Positions 45,147 through 57,707 of a stretch of DNA of 64,000 nt are shown one piece after another (the first letter of the stretch is position 1; each line of letters opens with the position of its first letter). The notes beneath the pieces were generated by a model. It was given only the letters and a program-made list of their open reading frames with translations. It made no database searches and was not told the origin of the DNA. Both the position numbers and the translations under genes were made by a program. The DNA lies in NCBI GenBank assembly GCA_001972305.1, contig BDDD01001668.1:1-64000 (forward strand), written 5' to 3'. Source of the stretch: Cephalotus follicularis. Lineage: Eukaryota; Streptophyta; Magnoliopsida; Oxalidales; Cephalotaceae.

Positions 45147-47550
45147 TGTAACACCCCGCGCCCGCAGGGCGGACACGTGGCATTACGCTCAATCCAAAAC
45201 ACAATACAATGGTCGGGACTAGCAATATAAAAATACGGAAAAACTTAAAACTTTGCAATATATATATCAGTTGCGGAAGATACCAATCCCTTACAATACA
45301 AGTCTTTCAGAACATTAACAATCTTTCAATACAATATCTCAATACAATACACTACAATTTCCACTACAAAGTCTCACAACCAGCTCCTCGGTGTCCAAGC
45401 AGTCATGCGATCAACGGTCCTCAGTCTTTCTGTCCACTGCTACCTACTGCCCTACCTATGCAGCACACAAAGGTACAACACAGCCCCACCCCGAAGGATG
45501 GGGTTAGCCACACTGGCTAAGCAGAAACCCCATGCAGCATGTATGCATGTACAATGTGCAGTATCGGTGACAACTTATACAATAACAATGTGCGGTGTAC
45601 AATATCAATGCATGACATGGCAAATGTACATGTACAATTGGCGATCAGACTATCCGTATGACATTGGCCCAACAAAGCATACGGATAGGATCTATAACAA
45701 TCAATCAATGGCAGACACTCAATGGTGGTGTATGAAACACCCAATCAATCAATCAATATCCTATAGAGCATGCGACCGGGTCAATACAATGTCAATCGGT
45801 TAGCGGTGATCAAACCCACGGAAGGTAGTCCTTCAAAAAGGGTGGGAGATCTATCTACGGTTTCCAGATTGATCAGGTCTGGAACTCATAGATCTTCCAG
45901 CCTATGGCTGGGTCAATACGGTCTTGATGAGCTACAACCGAGGGAGCTACTGATACCGTTAGGGAGCTACGACCTCAAGGGAGCATCAATCGACAATCAA
46001 TCGGTACCGTTCGTCAGCGGGTCAATACAATACAATACAATAAATGAAACGATCTGCAGAATAGGTGGACAGAGCCAACAACCTAACATGCCGACACGAA
46101 TCATGAGGTCGCTCTATAGGATCCATACAATACAATCAATCAATCAATCGAGTCAATACAATATTGGGTAAAGTCAAGAAGTGGTGGTGTCTAATGGAGA
46201 AATGGTAACGTGTGTCCATCGTACTGACTTATGCTCGCAACAACACTCACGACTCAAGCAATCAATCGGTGTATCAATACAACGTCGAAGCAAAGCCAAT
46301 AAGTGGTGGTGCCTAATGGAGGGATGGGAACATGCATCCATTTTACCGACTTAGACTCGCAGTAACATTCATGACCCAGGCATCGGTCAGTGCAATCATT
46401 AAAACTATTTTCAAACACTTGAACACCTCAAGTGAGGCTCCGGTAAAGTGGCAATGTGAAAAGAAGTGGAAAACTATCTTTAAAACAGTTAAAAACTCCT
46501 TTCAGTACATTAGGCGTCAATGTCTTTGGTGAAAGACATCGACTCCTCTTTAAAGCGGAGGAAAGACGTCGATGTCTTTAGAAAGACGTCGATGTCTTTC
46601 TCTGTTTATGCAGAGAATTGGCCAAAGACGTCGACGTCCTTGGAGAAAGGAGTAGAAGCTTTTCAATAAAAATAGCCTGAGAATACGCATCGATGTTCAG
46701 CATCGACGTCTTTCCAGGGGAAAGACATCTCGAGGCAAAGACGTCGACGTCTTTCAAAGACATCGATGTCTTTGCTGCAGAATCAAGGATAAAGCACTCG
46801 TATGAAAAAGACATCGACACCTTTGGGCTAAGGGTCGACGTCTTTCCGGGCAGAGTCGGTTTTTTTGATAGAAAATGGGGTCAATCTCAAGCCAAAATCC
46901 AATTAAAAGACATTCTTTGAAAACCAAAGTTTACAATCAATCATTTGAGGTTAGTAAGACTAGTTACAACCTTCCAATTCGATTTCAATCATTCAATTTA
47001 ACAATTAGGTCAAGGGTTTGCTATAAACCCTAAAAACAACAATTCAATCACTCAATCACTCAATTCAATCATGCAATTAAATCAATCAATCAATAAAACA
47101 GTAGGCAATTCAGTAAAGAAGTCCTACCTATCACTGAAGCTTCAAAAGTTGAGCTGACGATCGATCAATCGGCTGAAGACGCCCAAGAATCCGCTACTTT
47201 CTTGTTCAATCGGTAAGCCACCACTTGTAATCACTGTCCTTGTCGATGGAGATGCAATTCCGGCTGCAAGGGAGGAAGATGGAGGCTCCAGCTAGAGAGT
47301 GAGGGAGAAGGATAAAGAGAGAAGGATGAATGGTGAGAATGAGAGAAATGACAAAGGAATTAACTTATATAGTCGATTCGGTCAATTCTCCGGAACTCAA
47401 CCCAAAATCCCGACTATACATTCATATGATCAATACAATATCAATAGGTATAAGAATACCTCAATTCAAAGCAGTTCAGTACGGTCCAATATGGTACAAT
47501 ACGGTACGATGTATGCATGAACAATACCAAAGGGAATTCGGGTTGTCACA
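45147..47550 (-). repeat. 3' LTR of element I (minus strand)
   Basis: 2404 bp. Its plus-strand ends are TGTAACACCCCGCGCCCG and GGTTGTCACA. Contains an array of GACGTCGACGTC-type palindromes (about 46513-46850), CAATCAATCAAT and CAATACAATAC simple repeats, and a donor-like GATAG/GTAGGA (minus strand, near 47129). Confidence 0.92.
46513..46850 (-). repeat. AAGACGTCGACGTCTT-type palindrome array in LTR I
   Basis: More than ten imperfect copies of a longer palindrome than in other LTR families (AAGACGTCGA and its complement), spaced about 20-22 bp where closely packed (46516, 46538, 46568, 46588). Repeated in the other LTR at about 55405-55745. Confidence 0.85.
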
Positions 47551-47566
47551 TTCTCCCCTCCTTAAA
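47551..47566 (-). promoter_or_regulatory. Polypurine tract of element I (minus strand)
   Basis: TTTAAGGAGGGGAGAA on the minus strand, directly before LTR start TGTGACAACC. Confidence 0.8.
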
Positions 47567-47603
47567 GGAATCTGGTCCCCAGATTCATCGGTCAAACGAT
47601 CAA

Positions 47604-50600
47604 TCAATCAAATAGGAAAGGATATGTCTCTCTCATATCGTCCTCGCGCTCCCAGGTGCGCTCCATAGAACCATGATACTGCCATAGAACACTGACCAAA
47701 GGGATGGTTTTGTTCCTCAATACTTTGATCTGTCGGTCAACAATCTGTATAGGAGTCTCTGTAAATGATAAGTCAGGTTCCAACTGAATCTGACCAAACT
47801 CAATGATGTGTGAAGGATCTCGAACATATCTCCTCAACTGAGAAACATGGAACACATCATGCACTCCCGACAATGCTGGAGGCAAGGCAAGCCTATAAGC
47901 AAGTCGGCCAATCCGATCCAATACCTCGAAAGGTCCAATAAAGCGAGGAGAAAGCTTTCCTTTCTTCCCGAATCTCATGACTCCTTTAGTGGGCGACACT
48001 TTGAGGAAAACATGGTCACCAACACTAAACTCCAAGCCTCTGCGATGAACATCAGCATAGCTTTTCTGTCTACTCTGAGCAACAATCAGTCAGTCTCTTA
48101 TCAATTTCACTTTCTCTGCGGTAATCTGTACAATCTCTGGCCCCAAGATACTCTTTTCACCGACCTGATCTCAACAAACTGGTGATCGGCACTTCCTGCC
48201 ATATAAGGCTTCATAGGGAGCCATCTGTATGCTCTCGTGATAACTGTTGTTATATGAGAACTCAATCAAATGCAAGTATTCATCCCAACTACCTCCATAG
48301 TTGAGAACACATGCTCGAAGCATGTCCTCCAATGTCTGAATGGTCCTTTCGGACAACCTATCGGTTTGGGGATGAAAGGCAGTGCTGCAACTCAATTCTG
48401 TATTCATAGCCACCTGTAACTTCCTGCAAAACCCAGAAGTGAAGCGAGAGTCTCGATCCGAAACAATGCTGACAGGAGCTCCATGTGGTTTAACAATCTC
48501 TTTCATGAACAATCTGGACAACTTTTCTCTAGAATAAGTCATCGGAATCGGTAGAAAGTGGGCTGACTTCGTGAGTCGATCGACCATAACCCAAATACCA
48601 TCATGTCTGTCACGAGTCAGAGGCAACCCAGACACGAAATCCATGGTAATATGCTCCCATTTCCACTCAGGGATGAGCAAAGGCTGAAGCAAGCCTGCCG
48701 GTCTCTGGTGCTCTGCCTTAACTTGCTGACAAGTGAGGCATCTCGATACAAACTCTGCGATTTCTCTCTTCATACCAACCCACCAATAGCTAAGTTTTAG
48801 GTCACGATACATCTTCATACTCCCTGGATGGACAGAGAGACGAGATTTATGAGCTTGAGAAAGAAGCTCTTCCTTCAACTCGCTATCGGCTGGAATGCAA
48901 ATTTTGTTCCTGTATCTCAATAACCCATCTGTAGATAGAGAGAAATCGGGTTTCAATCCTTCATCAATAGCAGAAGCTACTTTCTGTAATTCAATATCCA
49001 CTATCTGTGCATCTCTAATCCGGTCAAGCAAAGCAGGGTGCACCTGTATGTGGGAAAGAGTCATACAAGATAGCTTGTGACTCAATGCATCTGCAACGAC
49101 ATTGGCTTTTCCAGGATGGTATTCAATGTCACAATCATAATCATTAAGAAGCTCAAACCACCTCCTCTGTCTCATGTTCAATTCCTTCTGTGAAAAGAGA
49201 TATCTCAAACTCTTATGATCAGTAAAAACTATGAACTTGGTCCCATAAAGGTAGTGGCGCCATTTTCCAAGAGCAAAGACAATGGCTGCCAGCTCCAAGT
49301 CATGCACTGGGTAGTTTTCCTCATGTGGTTTGATATTTCTCGATGCATATGCAATCACTTTGCCATATTGCATAAGAACACAACTAAGCCCCTTTCCAGA
49401 AGCATCGGTGTATACAACAAAGTCTTCGTTCCCGTCTGGCAAGGCTAGGACAGGAGCGGAAATCAATCTGTCCTTCAACTCTTGAAAACTTCTTTCACAA
49501 TCGCTATCCCATACAAAGGCAGCGTTCTTCTGCGTCAATCTGGTCAACGGTGTTACAAAACGGGAAAATCCCTCAACAAACCGACGATAATACCCTACTA
49601 AACCCAAGAAGCTGCGAACTTTGGAAGCATTCGTCGGTCGTTTCCAATCTTTCACTGCCTCTACTTTCGATGGATCCACTGATAAACCGTCACCAGAAAC
49701 AATATGGCCTAGAAAAGCAACCTCCGATAGCCAAAACTCGCACCTATCGAATTTGGCATATAGTCGGTGATCCCTCAAAGTTTGCAATACAATGTAGAGG
49801 TGCTGGGCATGCTCCTCATCGGTCCTGGAATAGACCAAGAGGTCGTTAATGACCACTACAATGAACTAATCCAAATACTATCTGAACACTCGGTTCATCA
49901 GGTCCATGAAAGCTGCAGGAGCATTAGTCACACCAAAAGGCATAACTAAGAACTCATAATGGCCATATCTAGATATGAAAGCCATCTTCGGAATATCCTC
50001 CGGTCTGACTTTCAACTGGTGGTAGGCCGATCTCAAGTCGAGCTTGGAAAACACTGTCGCTCCTCTAAGCTGATCAAACAGCTCATCAATGTGTGGTAGA
50101 GGGTACTTATTCTTCACTGTAACTTTATTGAGCTGTCGGTAGTCAATACACATACGGAGCGATCCATCTTTCTTCTTGACAAAAATAACCGGTGCTCCCC
50201 AGGGTGAAGCACTAGGTCTTATAAAACCTTTGTCGAGAAGATTCTGTAACTGTATCTTTAACTCTTTCAACTCTATCAGTGCCATTCGGTACGGTGCTCG
50301 AGAAATCGGTGCAGTTCCTGGTATCAAATCAATCACAAATTCTATCTCTCTGTCTGGCGGCAACAAGGTCAAATCCCGAGGAAAAACATCTCCGAACTCG
50401 CAAAGCACTGGAATGTCCTCCAGTTTTGGCCGCCATCTGTCTGTATCGAGCACATGGCATCCCTGTCGTAACAATCTATCCGCATGTGAAGCCGAAATCA
50501 TCGGAACAAACAAAGGCTCTAAGGTGCCAAGAAACCGAAAAGGTGGTCGTCCCAGAGGACTAAAAACCACTACTTTCCGATGACAATCCACCTGAGCAAA

Positions 50601-51178
50601 GCTAGCAGACAACCAATCCATGCCAAGATTCACCTCTAGGAAATCCATCGGTAAAACAATAAGATCGGCTAACAAGCAACGATCATCAATCTCAATAATA
50701 CAATCTCTACACACTTGATCGGTGGTCGCTGACTCACCGAGAGGTGTGGATACCTCCATAAATAAAGGAAGGTACTCAGGCCTCAAACCAACATGGGAGA
50801 CAAAATGCAATGCAATGAATGAATGGGATGAACCCGGATCAATAAGAACCCGTGCTGGAATCTGAAAGAGTCGAATGGTACCTCCAATCACAACATCTGA
50901 CCCTGCTGCAGCACCCGGTTCCATAGCAAACACTCTAGCCTGAACTGTCGGAGCAGAACTCATAGGCTGCTTCCCCCTGGACTGCGAAGTCCCACGGGAA
51001 GAAGAAGGTACACTAGCTGTCGGTCCTGGTGGAGGCGGTGCCCGCTGTGTATGATCAAATCCTCTAGGACGAGAACTCCGAGGACAATCTCTAGCAATGT
51101 GGTCGGGACCACCACAAACCAAGCAATGGCCCAAGAACCATCTACACCCCGTCGGCCACGCCTTCCTCTGTTTTCCAT
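47604..51178 (-). pseudogene. Element I polyprotein remnant: gag start, protease, RT, RNase H, integrase, chromodomain
   Basis: Minus strand. ATG at 51178 begins [14 protein letters not shown], then a deletion removes the capsid and joins, out of frame, to a CCHC knuckle ([14 protein letters not shown], about 51120). Protease has [12 protein letters not shown]. Reverse transcriptase spans about 50430-49600 with [20 protein letters not shown] and [11 protein letters not shown]; two stops lie near 49865-49880, just before the active-site box, which reads [10 protein letters not shown] (first aspartate changed to asparagine). RNase H has [10 protein letters not shown]. Integrase keeps H-H-C-C ([22 protein letters not shown]) and D-D-E ([34 protein letters not shown]), then a stop near 48170. 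Chromodomain near 47740-47604: IVDRQIKVLRNKTIPLVSVL, YPFLFD. Tekay/Del type; not autonomous. Confidence 0.93.
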
Positions 51179-51347
51179 TACTATAAGAGACAACAATGGG
51201 ATGATCAGATACAATCACTTTCAATTCCAATATCAATCTCTTTTCCAAAACTATAGCATGAATAAGCAGGAACACATATCATGCAAATCCATTCAGTCAA
51301 TCTTAATCAACGCATTTATATATACTTAGCTAGCAGGCCGACCAATG

Positions 51348-51359
51348 TCTCTGATACCA
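51348..51359 (-). promoter_or_regulatory. Primer-binding site of element I (minus strand)
   Basis: TGGTATCAGAGA on the minus strand, three bases from the LTR end GGTGTTACA. Confidence 0.88.
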
Positions 51360-51362
51360 TAC

Positions 51363-51396
51363 TGTAACACCCCGCGCCCGCAGGGCGGACACGTGG
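51363..51396 (-). repeat. 5' LTR of element I, fragment before solo LTR G'
   Basis: TGTAACACCCCGCGCCCG to ACACGTGG, identical to 45147-45180. Confidence 0.9.
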
Positions 51397-54065
51397 TGTA
51401 ATACCCTGTTCGTTCGTAAATATACTTTACGAATTTTATGTGTGTTTTTGGGCTTTTAATTTTGTTTAATTTTAAAAGTTCGTTTGCCCTATGATCGGGT
51501 TTATATGAATTGTGCTGTCCGATTTCCAATCCGAAATTTGGGTATGTTATGCTATGTTGGGTTTGGGTTTTATTAATTTTTATTTTAATCCAAAATTATT
51601 ATTCTTTTATTTTAATATTCCTTATTTCCTTTTCATTATTAATTCATTTTATTATTATTTCTTTAATTTTTCTTTTTCCTATTTTATCATATTTTTTCCA
51701 CTTTTCTCCTACTTCCTTCCACCTTCCTCCTTCTTTCCAGCAAATCCCAACATCAAATGCCATGTTAAGCTTCCTTTTCCTATTTCAAAATCCAGAATAG
51801 TTTCCTTCCTTCTCCCTTTTGTCAAATCATGTCTCCTCCTTTCTCCTTTTTTGAGTGCCATTGCCATTTTATATGATTGCCCACATCTTTCTTGCAAGCC
51901 ATTGTCAAACCTGCATTGTTAGTGTGTAACAAGCTGCTGTGTAATTCATTCATCAAATTCGTAGAGGTAAATTCGATTCTTAGTTGTTCTTCAAGTTGAA
52001 TTCATTGCATTTGCTAAACTTCTCTTTATTTTGGTTTCTTTTGGTCCCTGTTTTTGTCACAGCAGATTGTGTGTTTGTGTTTGTGTTCTTCCTAATGTTT
52101 TCTGGGTTCCTTAACATCACTAAAGGTCAGTTAATTCGTCCCTTTTAATTATAGTTTTGTTTCAATGGCATACTTTGAGTTTTTGTGCTCTTGGTGTCTT
52201 GGGGTCTTTGATTCTTGCCTAAACATGTTGCCATTGTGTTAGTAATGTTATCTGCACGTTTCATGCACCTATATATGTCACAAACTGAGTTTATAACATC
52301 TGTAATCAATCAGAGTCAGAATTTGGACATGTACATCCATTGCCTTCTTAGTTCCTTTTTGCAAGTTAAATCACTATCAAGTTGTTTCCTGGTCAAATTT
52401 GTGTTTGTAAGTCACCTACAAGTCATATATAATCATATGTTTATGTCCATATGTCTCTAGTTTAATGTAGAAACCATTTGAACCATTTTCAGTAGCAAAT
52501 CGTCGAATTTCCAACTGTTCTGTCGCCCAGAACAGTCGCTGTCTCTATGGACAGTCGGCTTGAATGGTTGCGTAGTCGACTGGAGGGAAGAACACAGTCG
52601 ACTGCCTGCATTTTTGGGTTGTGTAGTCGACTGGACCATATGAACAGTCGACTGGACCCCTGTTTTAGTTGACTGTTTTGCCCTGGAATGTGATGTTTTC
52701 AACTGTTTTGATTCGTTTGATCCCCGAATCAATCCGAATCTTTTCCAAACACTGTTATGAGTCTGTTGAATGCTTCTGATGTGTTTTAGACTCTTATACA
52801 TATGATTTTGAATATCTTTATAGATTGTGTACTTCAAAGGAGAATTTGATTTTGATCGCCTATTCATAAGTACTTTGCAAGCACATAAGGTACGGATTTT
52901 CTGTTCCTTGGCTATCTGACATTCAAACTGAAACTGTTTTGATAAGCATCTTCGTTTATGAAATCAACGATGTTTCATGATTTTGATACGTTTCGAAATT
53001 AAAGTTGGTTTGACATTTCAATTGATTCTGACTTTATCTATACGATATGTTATGGTACGATATGTTAGGATACGATATGTTATGACATGATATGTTATAA
53101 TACTGTTGTGAGCAGTTTTTGAATATGTTGTGTGAAAACATATTTATATGATTTAAGTAGATTTTGATAAATCAATTATTTTTGAATTAAATACTGAGTA
53201 TTGTACCCACCTATGGGGCGTATCGATAGGCACGTCGTGGGCCTGGCACGGGGACATGACACTTCCGTAGCAGTGTGATTAGACTACGGTGTGTCTGAGT
53301 GTATGAACAAATCCCATGAGGTGGATTTGTGGATCCTCTATGTGATAGAGGCGTATGAATCGATTCTAGTTTATGTGATCTGAGGTGAATTCAGATATGT
53401 GGTCCGAGGTGCGATCGGACATGTGTATATGAGAATTGACTTGTGTAGTGCCGTACACTTCAATTCTAGTGGGCATGTGGAATTAGCGCCTCCCTTGCCA
53501 AAATTTATGATATGTGATATGAATATGGCTCAGTATGTTTTACGAACTACAATTTATAGCGTTTTGAATTGTTTCGTAATTGTTCGAAAAATATGCAATT
53601 GTCATTTGAATATGATTAAACTGTCTTATTTGTTAAAGATTTCTGTTACGTTATTATTGAAATATTAACGTTTTTTTAAATTACCGTTTACTGTTTTATT
53701 TTCCCTTATCCGTACTGAGGTTTGCTCAGCCGCGTTTTTGTTTCCATGCGGCAGGTTTTCAGGAGCAGCGGGGGAAAGTGTGATTGAGTGATGACCACCC
53801 TATATGTTGGATCCTTAGGAGAGTGATCCTTATGTTATGTTTAGTAGTCTGAAACATGGATTATTATGTTTTATGTTTTTTTTTTAAAATTGGAACTGAA
53901 TTATGTTTTGAGTTTTCCGCAACTACTTAATATGTTTTAATGTTTTGATAAGACCGACACGTTTTCTGGCTGTTATTGGCTAATAAAGCAATCTTATGAG
54001 TTCGATAAGTTATGTTATGTTATGATATGACCCTGTGACGACTCCCGCCGTCCGGGGGTGTTACA
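51397..54065 (+). mobile_element. Solo LTR G' (2.67 kb), same family as G
   Basis: TGTAATACCCTGTTCGTTCG to CGGGGGTGTTACA with a perfect 5-bp duplication CGTGG (51392-51396 and 54066-54070). The empty site is at 45176-45180 in the other LTR of I. Contains GTCGAC palindromes (about 52535-52675), a donor-like CATAAG/GTACGG near 52886, and TTTGCTCAGCCGCGTTTTTG near 53724. An open frame at 51512-51922 rich in F, S and P is chance coding. No internal region. Confidence 0.92.
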
Positions 54066-56422
54066 CGTGGCATTACGCTCAATCCAAAACACAATACAAT
54101 GGTCGGGATTAGCAATATAAAAATACGGAAAAACTTAAAACTTTGCAATATATATATCAGTTGCGGAAGATACCAATCCCTTACAATACAAGTCTTTCAA
54201 AACATTAACAATCTTTCAATACAATATCTCAATACAATACACTCCAATTTCCACTACAAAGTCTCACAACCAGCTCCTCGGTGTCCAAGAAGTCATGCAA
54301 TCAACGGTCCTCAGTCCTTCTGTCCACTGCTACCTGCTGCCCTACCTATGCAGCACACAAAGGTACAACACAGCCCCACCCCGAAGGATGGGGTTAGCCA
54401 CACTGTCTAAGCAGAAACCCCATGCAGCATGTATGCATGTACAATGTGCAGTATCGGTGATAACTTATACAATAACAATGTGCGGTGTACAATATCAATG
54501 CATGACATGGAAAATGTACATGTACAATTGGCGATCAGACTATCCGTATGGCAGTGGCCCAACAGAGCATACGGATAGGATCTATAACAATCAATCAATG
54601 GTAGACACTCAATGGTGGTGTATGAAACACCCAATCAATCAATCAATATCCTATAGAGCATGCGACCGGGTCAATACAATGTCAATCGGTTAACGGTGAT
54701 TAAACCCACGGAAGGTAGTCCTTCAAAAAGGGTGGGAGATCTATCTACGGTTTCCAGATTGATCAGGTCTGGAACTCATAGATCTGCCAGCCTATGGCTG
54801 GGTCAATACGGTCTCGATGAGCTACAATCGAGGGAGCTACTGATACCGTTAGGGAGCTACGGCCTCAAGGGAGCATCAATCGACAATCAATCGGTACCGC
54901 TCGTCAGCGGGTCAATACAATACAATACAATAAATGAAACGATCGGCAGAATAGGTGGACAGAGTCAACAACCTAACATGCCGACACGAATCATGAGGTC
55001 GCTCTATAGGATCCATACAGTACAATCAATCAATCAATCGAGTCAATACAATATTGGGTAAAGTTAAGAAGTGGTGGTGTCTAATGGAGAAATGGGAGCG
55101 TGCGTCCATCGTACCGACTTAGGCTCGCAACAACACTCATGACTCAAGCAATTGATTGGTGTATCAATACAACGTCAAAGCAAAGCCAATAAGTTGTGGT
55201 GCCTAATGGAGGGATGGGAACGTGCATCCATTTTACCGACTTAGACTCGCAGCAACACTCATGACCCAAGCAATCAATCGGTCAGTGCAATCATTAAAAC
55301 TGTTTTCAAACACTTGAACACCTCAAGTGAGGCTCTGGTCAAGTGTTAATGTGAAAAGAAGTGGAAAACTAGCTTTAAAACAGTTAAAAACCCCTTTCAG
55401 TACATTAGGCGTCGATGTCTTTGGTGAAAGACATCGACTCCTCTTTAAAACGGAGGAAAGACGTCGATGTCTTTAGAAAGACGTTGATGTCTTTCTCTAT
55501 TTATGCAAAGAATTGGCCAAAGACATCGACGTCCTTGGAGAAAGGCGTCGACGCTTTTCAATAAAAACAGCCTGAGAATGCGCATCGATGTTCAGCATCG
55601 ACGACTTTCCAGGGGAGAGACATCTCTAGGCAAAGACGTCGACGTCTTTGAAAGACATCGATGTCTTTGCTGTAGAATCAAGGATAAAGCACTCGTATGA
55701 AAAAGACATCGACGCCTTTGGGCTAAAGGTCGACGTCTTTTCGGGCAGAGTCGGTTTTTTTGATAGAAAATGGGACCAATCTCAAGCCAAAATCCAATTA
55801 AAAGACATTCTTTGAAAACCAAAGTTTACAATCAATCATTTGAGGTTAGTAAGACTAGTTACAACCTTCCAATTCGATTTCAATCATTCAATTTAACAGT
55901 TAGGTCAAGGGTTTGCTATAAACCCTAAAAACCTCAATTCAATCACTCAATCACTCAATTCAATCAATCAATCAATAAAACAGTAGGCAATTCAGTAAAG
56001 AAGTCCTACCTATCACTGAAGCTTCAAAAGTTGAGCTGACGATCGATCAATCGGCTGAAAACGCCCAAGAATCCGCTACTTTCTTGTTCAATCGGTAAGC
56101 CACCACTTCTAATCACTGTCCTTGTCGATGGAGATGTAATTCCGGCTGCAAGGGAGGAAAATGGAGGCTCCAGCTGGAGAGAGAGGGAGAAGGATAAAGA
56201 GAGAAGGATGAATGGTGAGAATGAGAGAAATGACAAAGGAATTAACTTATATAGTTGATTCGGTCAATTCTCCGAAACTCAGACCAAAATCCCGACTATA
56301 CATGCATATGATCAATACAATATCAGTAGGTATAAGAATACCTCAATTCAAAGCAGTTCAGTACGGTCCAATACGGTACGATGTATGCATGAACAGTACC
56401 AAAGGGAATTCGGGTTGTCACA
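54066..56422 (-). repeat. 5' LTR of element I, main part (minus strand)
   Basis: Continues GTGGCATTACGCTCAATCC as in 45176 onward and ends GGTTGTCACA at 56422, followed by the CGTAT duplication. Confidence 0.92.
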
Positions 56423-57623
56423 CGTATATTGAAGCTGTCCGCAATTGTCATTTATACTCATGACATTATATGACACACGATATATATTGTTCACCACATG
56501 ACATATGATTATATTGGTTACATGCATAGCATACTGCTACCTTGTTACATGCTTCGCATACTGTTATACTGTTGCATCGCATGACATATAATATATCTTT
56601 CCGTCATATGGATATTCCGACTATGGATATGGTACAATTATGGAACGGTTATGGATCGTAATGATCTGGATTGTGATGGTGCATGGGTATTGATGGTGGC
56701 TGTAGCTAGAGAGACCAGTGTTAGAGAAGGTCCATCTTCTCTTCCTTGTTCTACTTACGAATGCTATTCTAGTCGGTCAGTAGAATAAGGACCTCCACTT
56801 AGGACGCCAAGAGATCCTAGTCTGTTACCTCGACAAGGAAGGCTGAGAAGAGCTTATACATGCTTTGAAAGGATTCTAGAATGATATGGATGCCGAATGA
56901 TAATGGCATTGTGTTGGAATCATATAGATATGGTAATTGAATGGTGTCTACTATGGAAAATGGCACGCTCTAAATGCTAGTTTTCATAGCATGGTTTATA
57001 TCAATTGTCATGCATACATCTCTCATACTGTACACATATATGCTGCACCTCTATATGTTCCTTGCATATGTATATCCTACACAACCTTCGGGTTGCTGAC
57101 CCATTGCACTGTAATATAATCGGTCAAGTTCAGGTCCAGGTGACACGCAGTAGTGACCAGCCAGGTTAAACCGCAGAGTAAGGAATTACATCTTCTTCGA
57201 CCTACCTTGTATAAATGTGATTAATGTAAATGCACTGATGTCATATAAGAGACATGTTTCATATTCAGCTATTGACCTGCCAGCTTGTGCCAGTGCTTGA
57301 TTTATATGTGTGTTAATGTAAAGGATATGGATGGGTCTTCCTATTGTGATATATTGCTGATTCCTCCTACGGGAGTGTGGATTGTTGAGGGCTCAGCCCA
57401 AGATATAAACTGTATTTTCTTTATAGGGGGATATAGTCCGATGAACGAATACATCATGCCTGATTTTTGAGAGATTTTAAGAGTTAGTTTTTATTTCAAG
57501 TGATTATTCTGCTGATGTAATATGACTTTGATTTAAATTATAAATAGCACTTTTGGAATATGATACATATGGATATATGCTATGAGTGGATTGAACGGAA
57601 GGTATGACAATAGTAGTATGACA
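56423..57623 (+). repeat. 5' LTR of element H/D, third part, and adjoining leader-like sequence
   Basis: The first ~240 bp match LTR F (ATTGAAGCTGT, GTTCACCACATGAC, AACGGTTATGGATC). From about 56660 the match ends and the sequence instead resembles the 3' interior of E (GAGACATGTTTCATATTCAG and CCAGTGCTTGATTTATATGT near 57250-57310). A possible LTR end TATGACA is at 57617-57623. Either this LTR is chimeric or its end is replaced by non-autonomous-element sequence. Confidence 0.6.
57355..57490 (+). repeat. Hairpin-rich dispersed module in H, copy with UACG hairpin
   Basis: CTCCTACGGGAG (57364-57375; stem CTCC/GGAG, loop TACG), palindrome GGGCTCAGCCC (57389-57399), TTTATAG, ATAGTCCGATGAACGAATAC, ATCATGCC, TTTTAAGAGTTA. 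The loop base differs from the TTCG copies, and the order of the first two hairpins is reversed. Confidence 0.8.
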
Positions 57624-57707
57624 ACAGTAGAGTCAGAGCTTATATTTAATTATAGGCTATCGCTGGGATACTATCCTCGATAATCGAATGATTTGATACC
57701 ACAACAG

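Larger units (their letters stand above)
45147..56422 (-). mobile_element. Ty3/gypsy chromovirus I, minus strand, nearly complete
   Basis: Flanked by a perfect 5-bp duplication CGTAT (45142-45146 and 56423-56427). Minus-strand order: 5' LTR (56422-51363, itself holding solo LTR G'), primer-binding site (51359-51348), polyprotein remnant (51178-47604), polypurine tract (47566-47551), 3' LTR (47550-45147). The LTRs are about 2.4 kb and differ by a few bases per hundred by eye. Disabled by a gag deletion, several stops and a changed RT active site. Confidence 0.93.
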
